This document shows, piece by piece, positions 27,367 through 36,177 of a stretch of DNA of 64,000 nucleotides. Position numbers and translations under genes: made by a program. Position 1 is the first letter of the stretch. Each line of letters begins with the position of its first letter. The stretch comes from Streptomyces odontomachi. GTDB taxonomy: Bacteria > Actinomycetota > Actinomycetes > Streptomycetales > Streptomycetaceae. The notes under the pieces were generated by a model. It was not told the origin of the DNA and searched no databases. It saw only the letters and a program-made list of their open reading frames with translations. Location of the stretch: positions 186,001 to 250,000 of the forward strand of contig NZ_JAMJWG010000003.1 of the NCBI RefSeq assembly GCF_024435355.1. The letters run 5' to 3'.

Positions 27367-28389
27367 TTACTTGATCTTCGTGCCGGTGGACCGCAGGTGC
27401 CCGCAGGCCTCGACGACTCGCGTCGCCATGCCGGCCTCGGCGAGCTTGCCCCAGCTGCGCGGGTCGTACGTCTTCTTGTTGCCGACGTCGCCGTCGACCT
27501 TGAGGACACCGTCGTAGTTGCGGAACATGTGGTCGGCAACGGGCCGGGTGAAGGCGTACTGCGTGTCCGTGTCCAGGTTCATCTTCACGACGCCGTTCTC
27601 CAGCGCGGTGCTGATCTCCTGCTCCGTGGAGCCGGATCCGCCGTGGAAGACGAAGTCGAACGGCGACTGCTTGCCGTACTTGGCGCCCACGCCCTCCTGG
27701 AGGTCCTTCAGCAGCTCGGGCCGGAGCACGACGTTGCCCGGCTTGTACACGCCGTGCACGTTGCCGAAGGAGGCGGCCAGCAGGTAGCGGCCCTTCTCGC
27801 CGAGGCCGAGCGCCTCCGCGGTGCGGATCGCGTCGTCGACGGTGGTGTACAGCTTGTCGTTGATCTCGTGCGTGACGCCGTCCTCCTCGCCGCCGGTGGG
27901 GGTGATCTCCACCTCGAGGACGATCTTCGCGGCGGCGGCCTGCGCCAGCAGTTCCTGCCCGATGGTGAGGTTGTCCGCGAGGGTCTCGGCGGAGCCGTCC
28001 CACATGTGCGACTGGAACAGCGGGTTGCGGCCGGCCTTGACGCGCTCCGCGGAGACCGCCAGCAGCGGCCGGACGTAGCCGTCCAGCTTGTCCTTCGGGC
28101 AGTGGTCGGTGTGCAGCGCCACCGTGATGTCGTACTTGTCGGCGACGATGTGCGCGAACTCGGCGAGCGCCACGGCGCCGGTCACCATGTCCTTCTTGTG
28201 CTGGCCGCCCAGGAACTCCGCGCCACCGGTGGAGATCTGGATGATGCCGTCGCTCTCCGCCTCGGCGAAGCCGCGCAGGGCGGCGTGCAGGGTCTGGGAT
28301 GAGGTGACGTTGATGGCCGGGTAGGCGAACTTGCCTGCCTTGGCCCGGTCGAGCATCTCGTTGTAGACCTCGGGGGTCGCGATGGGCAT
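27367..28389 (-). CDS. fba: Fructose-bisphosphate aldolase, class II
   Basis: A 340-residue zinc-dependent aldolase that interconverts fructose 1,6-bisphosphate with dihydroxyacetone phosphate and glyceraldehyde 3-phosphate in glycolysis and gluconeogenesis. The zinc site and signatures are visible: VALHTDHCPKDKLDGYVRPLL (catalytic Asp and first His), LEVEITPTGGEEDGV, the phosphate-binding VHGVYKPGNVVLRPELL (His) and FDFVFHGGSGST (His). AKGAG-type site AGGAGC lies eight bases before the ATG. Typical length. It is monocistronic, ending in the hairpin at 27308. Confidence 0.98.
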   Translation of the reverse strand: MPIATPEVYNEMLDRAKAGKFAYPAINVTSSQTLHAALRGFAEAESDGIIQISTGGAEFLGGQHKKDMVTGAVALAEFAHIVADKYDITVALHTDHCPKDKLDGYVRPLLAVSAERVKAGRNPLFQSHMWDGSAETLADNLTIGQELLAQAAAAKIVLEVEITPTGGEEDGVTHEINDKLYTTVDDAIRTAEALGLGEKGRYLLAASFGNVHGVYKPGNVVLRPELLKDLQEGVGAKYGKQSPFDFVFHGGSGSTEQEISTALENGVVKMNLDTDTQYAFTRPVADHMFRNYDGVLKVDGDVGNKKTYDPRSWGKLAEAGMATRVVEACGHLRSTGTKIK

Positions 28390-28677
28390 CTGTCCGCTCC
28401 TTGTTGATGTGCGGGTGAGTTCTTACCGGCCCTGACCTGGAAGGGTTGGCGTCGGATGGCTCCGGATGAGCTCGTGCAGCCGGTGCACGCCGGTGTGCGC
28501 CGACGTGTGGCTGCGCAGGTGCGGTGCGCGCTTCTCGGGCGGGCGCCGAACCGGTCCGGGCGGGTGGCCGGGACGCTTACGAGCTCGGGGGCGACGTCGT
28601 CGTCGCGCCCATCTTTCCAGACTCGGCCGCCGGCGTCCGCCACGCCGGGGACGACGCCACCACGCGCCGGTGGGGGG
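28390..28677. other. fba-pyrE spacer, no gene seen
   Basis: This 288-bp spacer lies after pyrE and before fba on the same strand. A 7-bp hairpin (CCGGCGT/ACGCCGG, 28630-28648) could end pyrE transcription, and the fba promoter must be in the remainder. The open frames that cross it on both strands lack ribosome sites and coding bias. Confidence 0.5.
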
Positions 28678-29229
28678 TCATGCCACCCCGAGGTCGTCCT
28701 TGCCGTACGCGAACAGGTACGGGACCCCGGCGGCCTCGGTGACCTTCTCGGCGGCCCCGGTGTCCCGGTCCACGATGGTCGCCACGGCCACCAGCTCGGC
28801 CCCGGCCTCCCGGACCGCTTCGACGGCGGTGAGCGCCGAGCCGCCGGTGGTGGAGGTGTCCTCGACGACCAGCACCCGGCGGCCCTTAATCGCCGGGCCC
28901 TCGACGCGCTGCTGCATGCCGTGCGCCTTGGTCGCCTTGCGCACCACGAACGCGTCCAGCGTCCGGCCGCGCGCCGCCGCCGCGTGCAGCATCGACGTGG
29001 CCACCGGGTCGGCGCCGAGGGTCAGCCCGCCGACTGCGTCGAAGTCAAGATCCTCCGTGAGGTCGAGCATGACCTGGCCGAGCAGCGGGGCCGCGGCGCC
29101 GTCGAGGGTGATGCGGCGCAGGTCGATGTAGTAGTCGGCCTCCAGTCCCGAGGAGAGCGTCACCTTGCCGTGCACCACGGCCTTGTCCTTGATGTGCCGC
29201 AGCAGCGCGCCACGTACGTCGTCCGTCAT
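28678..29229 (-). CDS. pyrE: Orotate phosphoribosyltransferase
   Basis: A 183-residue pyrimidine enzyme that transfers ribose-5-phosphate from PRPP to orotate, giving OMP. The PRPP-binding loop is RRVLVVEDTSTTGGSALTAVEAV (13-residue PRTase motif with paired acidic residues). SSGLEADYYIDLRRITL is the conserved orotate/flexible-loop region and FVVRKATKAHG carries the catalytic lysines. The ATG at 29229 is preferred over a GTG/ATG four codons earlier because the family begins close to MTDDVRGALLRHI. It stands alone here, separate from the main pyr operon. Confidence 0.97.
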   Translation of the reverse strand: MTDDVRGALLRHIKDKAVVHGKVTLSSGLEADYYIDLRRITLDGAAAPLLGQVMLDLTEDLDFDAVGGLTLGADPVATSMLHAAAARGRTLDAFVVRKATKAHGMQQRVEGPAIKGRRVLVVEDTSTTGGSALTAVEAVREAGAELVAVATIVDRDTGAAEKVTEAAGVPYLFAYGKDDLGVA

Positions 29230-29333
29230 GCCTGCCAGCATAGAAGCCGCAGCGTGCAGGGCCGGGCGACGGTAGTTTCGGTCACGGCGGTGCGGCCGTA
29301 CGGCCGCGTTGCGTGGCGGCAGGGGGAGGAAGC

Positions 29334-30281
29334 GTGGCGCACGACCACACGATCGAGAACGGGGACGGGGACGGGAACGAGAACGGGAACGGGGACGGAA
29401 GCGGGAGCGCCCAGGGGAGCGGAAACGGGAACGTCCAGGGGGGCGGAAACCGGAACGGGGGCGGCTACGGGATGATCCGGCACCGGACCGGACCGGTACC
29501 GGCGCTGCTGCCGCTCGGGCTGCGGGCCGTCCTCGGCGTGCTCGGCGGTGGCTCCTTCGGCACCGGCATAGCCGCCGTCTTCGTCACGGAGAACGGCACC
29601 GGCACCGGCGTGCTGCTCGCCATCGGCGCCGTCCTGCTGGTCGTCGCGCTGCTCGGCCATCGCATCGAGAGCTTCGAGGTGGGCGGCGCCAGCCTCCGGC
29701 TGCGTGCCGCGGCGGCCGACCGGTACCAGCTCGCGGACGCCTCCGAGCTCGCCGGCGACCAGGACACCGCCGACGCGCTGCGCGAGGAGGCCCGGGTACT
29801 GCTGCGCGCCGCGGGTCCACTCGCCGCCGAGTACGGCACGATCCGCTCCACGATGCGCTCCGGTTCCCGGCGCACCCGCGCCATGGAGGACCTGGTCACA
29901 ACGGCCCGGCGGCTCGCCGAACGGGGGTCGTTCACACCGGACGAGGTGCGGGGCCTGCTGCGCGGCGGCACCGACGGGGACCGGGTCGTCGCGCTGGCCA
30001 TGATGCAGGCCAGGCCCGGACTGCGGGACCTGGACGCGGCGCTCGACGCGGTGGCGGCGCCACGCAGCCCGTTCGAGCAGTACCAGGCGCTGGCCCTCGC
30101 CGCGAAGATGGTCGACGACCTCGACACGGACGACCTGCGCCGGCTCGCCGACACCGTACGCGCCGAGCGGGCGGGCAGCCTGCGCCGCAACGCCGAGCGC
30201 AGTGCCCTCGCGGACGACGTCCTGCGCCGCGCCGACCGCCGCATCGAGGCCGCCGGCCGGCAGGACCAGGACCCGGCCTGA
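29334..30281 (+). CDS. Two-helix membrane protein of unknown function
   Basis: A 315-residue protein starting at a GTG with GGGGAGGA ideally placed. Residues ~8-45 are an Asn/Gly/Asp low-complexity run (NGDGDGNENGNGDG) from a hexameric GGAACG/GGGACG repeat. Two membrane helices follow (~63-84, 91-108), separated by a short outside loop FVTENGTGTG. The C-terminal ~200 residues are a cytosolic helical domain rich in Arg, Ala and Glu, with repeated LR.LDAALDAV-type helices. I do not recognise a functional family. It is divergent from pyrE and convergent with the aldose-epimerase-like gene. Confidence 0.75.
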   Translation: MAHDHTIENGDGDGNENGNGDGSGSAQGSGNGNVQGGGNRNGGGYGMIRHRTGPVPALLPLGLRAVLGVLGGGSFGTGIAAVFVTENGTGTGVLLAIGAVLLVVALLGHRIESFEVGGASLRLRAAAADRYQLADASELAGDQDTADALREEARVLLRAAGPLAAEYGTIRSTMRSGSRRTRAMEDLVTTARRLAERGSFTPDEVRGLLRGGTDGDRVVALAMMQARPGLRDLDAALDAVAAPRSPFEQYQALALAAKMVDDLDTDDLRRLADTVRAERAGSLRRNAERSALADDVLRRADRRIEAAGRQDQDPA

Positions 30282-30337
30282 GGGTCACGCGCCGAACCGC
30301 GCGCCGTGCGCCGCGCGGAGCACGGCCCACCCCGCGC

Positions 30338-31153
30338 TCACAGGTGTCGCCACGTCCACGTGGCCGTGGTCTCCAGCGGGTCGATGGGGGTGACCAGGCG
30401 CGGCTCGGTGTTGAGCCCGTTCGGCGGGCCGGTCTGGGGCTCCACGCAGACCGCCACTTCCTGCTCGTCGTAGACGACGACCCACTGTTCGCGCGAGGCG
30501 ACGGTGAGTTGGAGGCGGCCGGGCCAGGTCAGGGTGACGTCGACGCCGTCGGGCATGCCGAAACAGTCGTCCCAGGGCCCCGGCTTCGGCTCGATCCGCT
30601 CCCCCGTCGGCAGCTGATCCGCACCGCGCAGTTCCTGCCAGGCCGGCGAGAAGTCGATCCGCACGCCCGCGTCGGACGCGCCGGACGCGCCGGACGCCTG
30701 GTCCAGGGTGCGCAGGAACCACGGGTGCCAGCCGGCCTGCGCCGGGAAGGACGAGTCGTACGTCTCCACGGCCAGGGTGAGCGTCAGGCTGTCCGGGGCG
30801 AGCTGGACGCGCTGGGTGACGCGGCCGGTGTACGGCCAGGGTTCGGCGAGGTCGTACGTGAAGACCGCCTCGTCGGCGGTGGCGCGCGCGGTGTGCCAGG
30901 CGGTGTCGCGGCCGGTGCCGTGGATGGCGTGCGGGGGCGAGTTCAGCGGCAGCTGGTGCGTCTGGGCACCGTCGCCGAACCGCCCGTTCCTGGTCCGTCC
31001 GCACCAGGGCACCATCGGGAAGCAGCCGTACCGGTCTCCCTGGCGCAGCAGCTCGGTGCCCTCGAGCCGGAAACTCGCCAGCCGGCAGCCGTTGTCCGGC
31101 CGCACGGTCACCTCCGCGTCACCCGCGGTCAGCGTGATGTCGTCACTCCTCAC
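30338..31153 (-). CDS. Aldose 1-epimerase family protein
   Basis: A 271-residue beta-sandwich enzyme of the galactose-mutarotase family. FPMVPWCGRTRNGRF is the substrate-entry motif, HAIHGTGRDTAWH contains the catalytic-acid His (HG), and WHPWF supplies the second His. The C-terminal VAVCVEPQTGPPNGLN holds the catalytic-base Glu. The reaction would be anomer interconversion of a hexose; the true sugar is unknown, and some members act on phosphosugars. A GTG at 31153 is the most family-like start but no ribosome site is clear; an ATG at 31177 is an alternative. Confidence 0.88.
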   Translation of the reverse strand: MRSDDITLTAGDAEVTVRPDNGCRLASFRLEGTELLRQGDRYGCFPMVPWCGRTRNGRFGDGAQTHQLPLNSPPHAIHGTGRDTAWHTARATADEAVFTYDLAEPWPYTGRVTQRVQLAPDSLTLTLAVETYDSSFPAQAGWHPWFLRTLDQASGASGASDAGVRIDFSPAWQELRGADQLPTGERIEPKPGPWDDCFGMPDGVDVTLTWPGRLQLTVASREQWVVVYDEQEVAVCVEPQTGPPNGLNTEPRLVTPIDPLETTATWTWRHL

Positions 31154-31260
31154 GGGGGTGACCCTACGGGGCACCATGCCCGTGCGACATGTGGCACCCC
31201 GCGGAGGCATCCCAGCGGGACGTGCCCCCGGCCAGCCCTGGATGGCGCCGAAGGCGCCTC

Positions 31261-31405
31261 AAAGGGGCGCGGGGCTGCGTTCATTTGCGGCTCCGCCGCG
31301 TGGGCGCGACCCGCCACGACGCGACCTTGCAGGTCGTCACCGTCCGAAACGGGCTGTTTCTGTCGCATCCGAACCACCGGGCCGGTGGGGGCCTGCTCGC
31401 ACCGG
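31261..31405. repeat. Intergenic repeat element, B-type end
   Basis: Begins AGGGGCGCGGGGCTGCGTTC and runs through TTTGCGGCTCCGCCGCGTGG, a CAGGTCGTCACCGTCC block, GGGCTGTTTCTGTCG and the ACCACCGGGCCGGTGG palindrome, the reverse orientation of the copies at 23655 and 27006. The right inverted end is lost. It lies between the epimerase start and the terminator at 31415. Confidence 0.75.
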
Positions 31406-31414
31406 TACCGGAAG

Positions 31415-31443
31415 GCCCGGCAACTCCCCAGGAGTAGCCGGGC
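31415..31443 (-). terminator. Terminator of the CoxG-like gene
   Basis: Outer arms GCCCGGC (31415-31421) and GCCGGGC (31437-31443) plus inner ACTCC/GGAGT form a compact hairpin 18 bp beyond the stop at 31461. Confidence 0.7.
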
Positions 31444-31460
31444 CCGCTCGCACAGCCGCG

Positions 31461-32525
31461 TCAACGGCGACGCCGCAACGCCCGACCGATCACGATGACC
31501 GAAGCCACCACCAAGGCCGCGGCAGGGGCGGCCCAACGCAACGTCGCCGAACCGCGCACGCTCGCCGGCGCCGGCACCGGTGCGTACCGCCCGCGCGGCG
31601 GCGCGTGGTCGACCTCCTCCGCGCTGCGTCCGATCATCGTCCGCCGGGCGTGCGCGGCCTCCGCAGGCGGTTCGTTGTCCACCTCGTGGATCCGGCCGTC
31701 GGCCGCTTCCAGGGGCTCGACGGGCTCCCCGGGCAGCCGTCCGACCTCGTCGGCGGACGTGGCGCCGTGGGCCCGGTCCTCGTCGACCTCGTCGGCCGGC
31801 ACGTCCGATCCCGGCTCCGCCGAACCGGCCGGCGTCGACTCCGCCGCCTTCTCGGACTCCGCGGCCGGCTCCGGCGACCCCGAAGGCTCCGGCTCCGCGG
31901 CCGGCTCCTCCGAGTCCGCCGAGCCCACCGAGTCCGGCTTTTCCGACTCCGGCGGCGCGACCGGTGTCACGTTCTCCGGCGGCGCGACCGGTGTCACGTC
32001 CGCGTCGGTGCCCGTGATGGACTCCTCGGGGCCCACCGGAGGCTCCTCGGGAACCATGGGCGTGGCCGCCGCGTCCGGCGGCGCCTCGGTGGCTTCCGAT
32101 TCCGCGGCGCTGGCGGCGAGCGCTTCGGCGAAACGGTTCAGGAGCCGGTGTCCGGCCGTCGCAGCGACCCCCGCATCGAGTTCGGCGATGCGGCCGTCCC
32201 CGGTCACGCCGCCGTCGAAGACCAGCGTCGTGCCGCCGTCCGCTGGGGCCAGCCGGAGCGTCAGGGCGAGCTTGACGGTGCCGGTGCCGCGGGCCTCCGC
32301 GGCGTCGCCGTCGAGCGTGTGGGAGCCGTCTTCGTGCGGGGTGATCCGGAGCGTGCCCCGGTAGGTGATGGAGCTGCCGCCGACCCGTACTTTGAGGCGG
32401 CCCGAGATGGGCGCCTCCCCCGCGTCCTGCTGGAGCCCGGGCACCGCGCGGGCGACCCGGGCGGGGTCGGCCAGCACATGCCGCAGAGGCTCTGCCGCAA
32501 CGGGTACGAACACCTCATGCTCCAT
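31461..32525 (-). CDS. CoxG-like SRPBCC protein with membrane anchor
   Basis: A 354-residue three-part protein. Residues 1-~135 are a START-fold domain like CoxG, the CO-dehydrogenase subunit G family: MEHEVFVPVAAEPLRHVLADPARVARAVPGLQQDA at the start and GHRLLNRFAEAL closing it. Residues ~140-325 are an acidic Pro/Glu/Ser-rich linker including a PPENVTPVAPPES duplication. The last ~25 residues are a membrane helix ending ALRRRR, so the domain is tail-anchored facing the cytosol. No CO-dehydrogenase genes are present; this is a generic lipid- or ligand-binding fold. The next gene on the strand begins 35 bp upstream of its start. Confidence 0.85.
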   Translation of the reverse strand: MEHEVFVPVAAEPLRHVLADPARVARAVPGLQQDAGEAPISGRLKVRVGGSSITYRGTLRITPHEDGSHTLDGDAAEARGTGTVKLALTLRLAPADGGTTLVFDGGVTGDGRIAELDAGVAATAGHRLLNRFAEALAASAAESEATEAPPDAAATPMVPEEPPVGPEESITGTDADVTPVAPPENVTPVAPPESEKPDSVGSADSEEPAAEPEPSGSPEPAAESEKAAESTPAGSAEPGSDVPADEVDEDRAHGATSADEVGRLPGEPVEPLEAADGRIHEVDNEPPAEAAHARRTMIGRSAEEVDHAPPRGRYAPVPAPASVRGSATLRWAAPAAALVVASVIVIGRALRRRR

Positions 32526-32559
32526 GGTGTCCGAGCCTACCCACGTACGGCGCGGGAAC

Positions 32560-34281
32560 TCAGCCTCCGTAGCGCGGATGCACAAGTGTCGACGGCGCGG
32601 TCCCGGCCGGCCGCAGCCCGCTCAGATCGCGCGGCCCGACCGCCGTGCCGGAGCACAGCCGGGCCACCCGCGCCGGGCCCCGTGCCCCTGCGTCACCGCG
32701 TGGCACGGCGCCCGTGAGCGTGCCGCGGTGGTGGGCCGCGAGCACGAAGCCCCAGTGGCCCACGCAGTACGGCACCGTGCGCAGACCGGCCGCGCGCAGC
32801 GTCGCGTCCATGGTCCACAGCAGCCGCCCCTGGTCGTCAGGGCTCCCGGCGCGGACCACGAACCGCCCGTCGGGGGCGAGCGCACGGCCGACGAGACCGT
32901 AGAACTCCTGGGAGGCGGAGGCGGCGTGGGCCGTCCCCTCGGGTTCCGGGAGATCGTCGACGACCAGGTCGTAACCGCGGGTGTACCGGCCCGGCAGGTC
33001 ACGTAGCCGGGCGACCGGATCGGCGACGGTGACGTGCAGCCGCGGGTCACGGAACGCTTGGCCGTCGAGCGCGCCGAGCGTGGGGGCGGTGCGGGCGAGG
33101 TGCACCAGGGCGGGGTCGGGGGTGATCATGTCGACTTCGGTGACGCCGGGGAGCCGCAGCACCTCGTGCGCGGCGAGGCCGTCGCCGCCGCCGAGGATCA
33201 GCGCCCGACCGCGTGCGCCGGCACGCACCGGGCCCGCACGGGTGGGCCCGGCGCCCGCGGAACCGACGAGGGCGCGGTGGTAGCGCGGCTCGTCGCTGCC
33301 GCGCACCCGCAGATGCCCGTCCACGAACAGCATGAGGGCGCCGTCCGGGCCGTCGGTGAGCACCACCTCGGAATCGCCGGTATGCACCACGGCGCGTACG
33401 TCGTCGCCATAGACGGCGTGCCGGGCGGCCCGTTCGAAGTCGTCGGCGAGGATGCCGCAGGTGGCGAGCACGGTGAGCACGGAGACGTTGGCGACGAGCA
33501 GCAGCCGGCGGTCGCGGCGGCCGATGTCCCGGCGGAAGACGCCGAACACCAGCGCGCCGCCGGCCACCGCATTGACGGCGCCGGTGAGCAGGGCGCCGGT
33601 GAGCTGGCCGAGCAGCGGCAGCAGCAGGAAGGGGAAGGCGAGGCCGCCGACCAGGGCGCCCACGTAGTCGGCCGCGAACAGGTCGGCGGCGGCGATGCCC
33701 GGGTCCTGCCGGCGGACCCGCTGGATCAGCACCATCAGCAGGGGCACCTCGGCGCCGATCAGCATGCCGATCGCCAGCGAGAGGGCGACGAGCAGGACGC
33801 GGGTGCAGCCGTCCCACGGGCCGTGGGCGCCGCCGGTCCAGGCGAAGGCGGCGTAGAGCGCCATCGCGCTGCACCCGCCGACCAGCGCGAGCGCGGTCTC
33901 CACGGCGCCGAAGCCGAGGGCGGCGCGCGGTCTGAGCCGCTTGGCGGCGAGCGATCCGGCGCCCATCGCGAACACCATCAGGGAGAGCACGACCGAGGTC
34001 TGGGTGACGGAGTCGCCGATCAAGTACGAGGCCAGCGCGACGAGTTCGAGCTCGTAGACCAGGCCGCAGGCGGCGCAGACGAACACGCCGGCCAGGACCA
34101 GGATGCGGCCGGTGCGGGGCGGGACCGGAAGCCGTGGCCCGACCCGGCGCTGCCTGCCCGTCCCACGCGGCACGCCCCGGCGCGCTGCGGCCCGGCGCTG
34201 CACGACCCTGCGGTACATGGCCCGCCGCCGCGCGGCCACCGGCGGCGCGAGCGGCGGGACAGGTGCACGCGGCTCGATCAC
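32560..34281 (-). CDS. Polytopic spermidine-synthase-like protein
   Basis: A 573-residue protein joining a membrane half with a methyltransferase-like half. Seven or eight helices occupy ~58-270 ([37 protein letters not shown] is typical). The C-terminal ~300 residues match spermidine synthases: [31 protein letters not shown] (nucleotide/decarboxy-SAM loop) and [14 protein letters not shown] (acidic catalytic region). Canonical spermidine synthase has a YHE and D-x-x-D pattern at this point, partly altered here, so polyamine synthesis is likely but unproven. Start is GTG at 34281 with no strong ribosome site; residues 1-55 are Arg/Pro-rich. It sits between DUF2617 and the CoxG-like gene, an arrangement common in Streptomyces. 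Confidence 0.88.
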   Translation of the reverse strand: MIEPRAPVPPLAPPVAARRRAMYRRVVQRRAAARRGVPRGTGRQRRVGPRLPVPPRTGRILVLAGVFVCAACGLVYELELVALASYLIGDSVTQTSVVLSLMVFAMGAGSLAAKRLRPRAALGFGAVETALALVGGCSAMALYAAFAWTGGAHGPWDGCTRVLLVALSLAIGMLIGAEVPLLMVLIQRVRRQDPGIAAADLFAADYVGALVGGLAFPFLLLPLLGQLTGALLTGAVNAVAGGALVFGVFRRDIGRRDRRLLLVANVSVLTVLATCGILADDFERAARHAVYGDDVRAVVHTGDSEVVLTDGPDGALMLFVDGHLRVRGSDEPRYHRALVGSAGAGPTRAGPVRAGARGRALILGGGDGLAAHEVLRLPGVTEVDMITPDPALVHLARTAPTLGALDGQAFRDPRLHVTVADPVARLRDLPGRYTRGYDLVVDDLPEPEGTAHAASASQEFYGLVGRALAPDGRFVVRAGSPDDQGRLLWTMDATLRAAGLRTVPYCVGHWGFVLAAHHRGTLTGAVPRGDAGARGPARVARLCSGTAVGPRDLSGLRPAGTAPSTLVHPRYGG

Positions 34282-34460
34282 GGGGCGAACGCTACGTCAC
34301 CCGGCAACTTCACTCTGTCACCCGTACGGGTACAGCGGAGGCGTGCCCTGGCAGACGTGGCGTCACTTTCGCTGCTCCGGTGCGTATTTGGGCGCCGTCG
34401 GTCAGCGCCGGCGGATGGTTGCCCACGCCCGGCGCGCAGCAACTCCTGTGCGCCGGAGGG

Positions 34461-34979
34461 TCAACAGGGGCTGGCGACCCGGACCCCCACCCGGGTCCGG
34501 GTGGCGACCAGCTCGCCGTCCTGCGGGTAGGCGTGCCAGGTGCGCCAGTGCACATGCCCTTCGTGCCGCTGGGCCAGCATCGCCGTGAAGGCGTGCGGGC
34601 TGCCGGGGAACACCCCGGCCAGGCCGTAGGGATGCTCGGAGACCAGGGCTATGAGCTCCTGGGCGCGCCCGGCGAACTGGCCCGGGCTGAGCGTCTCCAC
34701 GCACGCGGCGAACTCGTACTCCCACTCGCCGAGCCGCTTGGCGACCCCCAGGGGGAGCGACGTGCTGGTGCCCGGCAGACAGGCGACGGTCTCCGAGCAG
34801 GTGCCTCGCTGCTCTTCCAATATCACCTGGTGGGACGCCCCGAGCAGGCGCAACTCCATCTTCGCGCCGGAGAGTTCGAGGTCGAGGGTGGCGAGGGCGG
34901 GCAGCGGCTCGTGGCCCAGCGCCCACACGAGGTCGGCGGCCCGCGTATCGGTGTAGGAGGTGGTCAGGGTCCTGAGCAT
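34461..34979 (-). CDS. DUF2617 family protein
   Basis: A 172-residue protein starting MLRTLTTSYTDTRAADLVWALG. It matches actinobacterial DUF2617, with the conserved ELRLLGASHQVILE and HPYGLAGVFPGSPHAFTAMLAQ stretches and the C-terminal HWRTWHAYPQDGELVATRTRV. It commonly neighbours the membrane spermidine-synthase homologue, as here, but no function is known. The ATG at 34979 suits the family start. Confidence 0.88.
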   Translation of the reverse strand: MLRTLTTSYTDTRAADLVWALGHEPLPALATLDLELSGAKMELRLLGASHQVILEEQRGTCSETVACLPGTSTSLPLGVAKRLGEWEYEFAACVETLSPGQFAGRAQELIALVSEHPYGLAGVFPGSPHAFTAMLAQRHEGHVHWRTWHAYPQDGELVATRTRVGVRVASPC

Positions 34980-35305
34980 GGGTCCGCTCCGGTAGCACGC
35001 AAGGGAGATGAGGCCAATGCGTCCGCGCGGACGCCGGAGAGCGCCCCGATGGCTCACCGGGTGTTCACAGAGGAATCCGTCGGGTCCGTCCGGTCACACT
35101 CAGGGCAGCCGCAGATACGGGCTTGTGGCCACAGATGAGTCCGAGGGCCGCATTGACGGATAAGAGGGAATCACGAATTGAGTAGCCATCACAGGGTTTT
35201 TACCCAACTTCGTTCGGGTTTTCCGTTCGGGTGGTCGACCACCGAGGTGTGCAGCTTATGTGTTCGTGCTCTGATCATCATGCGAACAACATGCGTACAA
35301 CGGGA
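34980..35305. other. AT-rich noncoding spacer
   Basis: A 326-bp stretch between DUF2617 and the terminator at 35306. Much of 35150-35300 is AT-richer than its surroundings, with AGAGGGAATCACGAATTGAG, CAGGGTTTTTACCC and a near-duplicate TTCGTTCGGGTTT / TTCCGTTCGGGT. It contains promoter sequence for DUF2617 and could encode a small RNA reading right into the hairpin. No convincing open frame is seen. Confidence 0.35.
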
Positions 35306-35339
35306 AAGTGCCCGCCGGGTCACGCCCCGGCGGGCACTT
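35306..35339 (-). terminator. Terminator of the Cys/Gly-rich gene
   Basis: A 14-bp perfect stem, AAGTGCCCGCCGGG with CCCGGCGGGCACTT, around a TCACGC-type loop. In the minus direction it is followed by TCCCGTT. It lies 80 bp past the stop at 35419. Confidence 0.75.
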
Positions 35340-35418
35340 CGTGTGGACGGCTGGACCGGAGTCGTTCCCCCTGCGACTCCGACCACGGATCGGCTGCCCC
35401 GTGTCAGCCGCTTCCGTC

Positions 35419-35769
35419 TCAGCCGCCCCCGCATCCACCCCCGCCGCCGCAGCCGCCTCCACCCCCGCAGGAGGAACCGCCGCCGCACGAGTGACCACCC
35501 CCGCCCCCACAGGAGTGGCCACCGTGCGACCCCCCACCGGAGTGGCCACCGTGGTGCCCGGACGAGCCGCTGTCCCCGTAGACCGCGCTTCCCCCGCCGC
35601 TCCCGGCCCACCAGCTGTCGGAGCTCCGCCCCCGGCGTCCGGACTTCGCCGTGGCGCGCCCGTTCGCCGTCATCTTCCGGTTTGCCTTGTGGCCCGCCTT
35701 GACCAGGGCGAACACCACACCGAAGACCACCAGAAACCCAAGGACGACAGTGGTCGGTCCTGCTTGCAT
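35419..35769 (-). CDS. Small membrane protein with Cys/Gly/His-rich tail
   Basis: A 116-residue protein with GGGAGGA three to five bases before its ATG, so it is genuine. Residues 3-24 form one membrane helix (GPTTVVLGFLVVFGVVFALV). A basic linker follows (KANRKMTANGRATAKSGRRGR). The last ~50 residues are almost only Gly, Cys, His and Ser, with HSCGGG, SSCGGGGGCGGGGGCGGG units and several GHHGGHSGG units. Five cysteines and a run of histidines suggest metal binding or disulphide cross-linking, but this is composition only. It is followed by a strong hairpin. I do not recognise a characterised family. Confidence 0.7.
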   Translation of the reverse strand: MQAGPTTVVLGFLVVFGVVFALVKAGHKANRKMTANGRATAKSGRRGRSSDSWWAGSGGGSAVYGDSGSSGHHGGHSGGGSHGGHSCGGGGGHSCGGGSSCGGGGGCGGGGGCGGG

Positions 35770-36177
35770 CGTCCTCCCCCTTCCTTTCCCCCGTTGCGGC
35801 CCAGGGCCGCCGTCGTATGCCGGCGCTGCCGCGCCGCTGCGTTCCGCGTACTGCCGTGCGCGGTTCTCCTTCGTTCGCTTCTCCTACGTCCTTCGCATTC
35901 GCCCTACGCCGTTTGCGCGCCTCGGGCGTCTCATGCGCCGGTCCCTTGGTGCATTGGTGCGCTCGCGGGTGTACGCCTTGCATTGCCGTTGCGTTCTGCC
36001 GAACGTGCGCCCCGCCGCCCCCTCGTGCGCCGTAGGCGCGGCGTCGCCACGTCGTGCGCACGGCACCGGTTCGCACGTTCGCCGGAAGTCCGCTCGTGTT
36101 CTCCAGCGTGACAGGGGGATGCCCGCCGGTCCCGGGGACCAAAGCAGAGTTGAGGAAGTCCAGAGGTTCGGCCCAGG
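35770..36177. other. Spacer between divergent genes, no gene seen
   Basis: 408 bp between the Cys/Gly-rich gene and the aminotransferase. It has pyrimidine-rich tracts (TTCTCCTTCGTTCGCTTCTCC) and a match to the 17-bp repeat of 12,963. Open frames here on the plus strand lack ribosome sites. Confidence 0.5.

Noticed and set aside
32560..34281. An integral membrane transporter call for the spermidine-synthase-like gene
   Set aside because: The C-terminal half clearly carries a Rossmann methyltransferase-like GGGDG loop and catalytic region; the helices are an extra N-terminal module known in this family.
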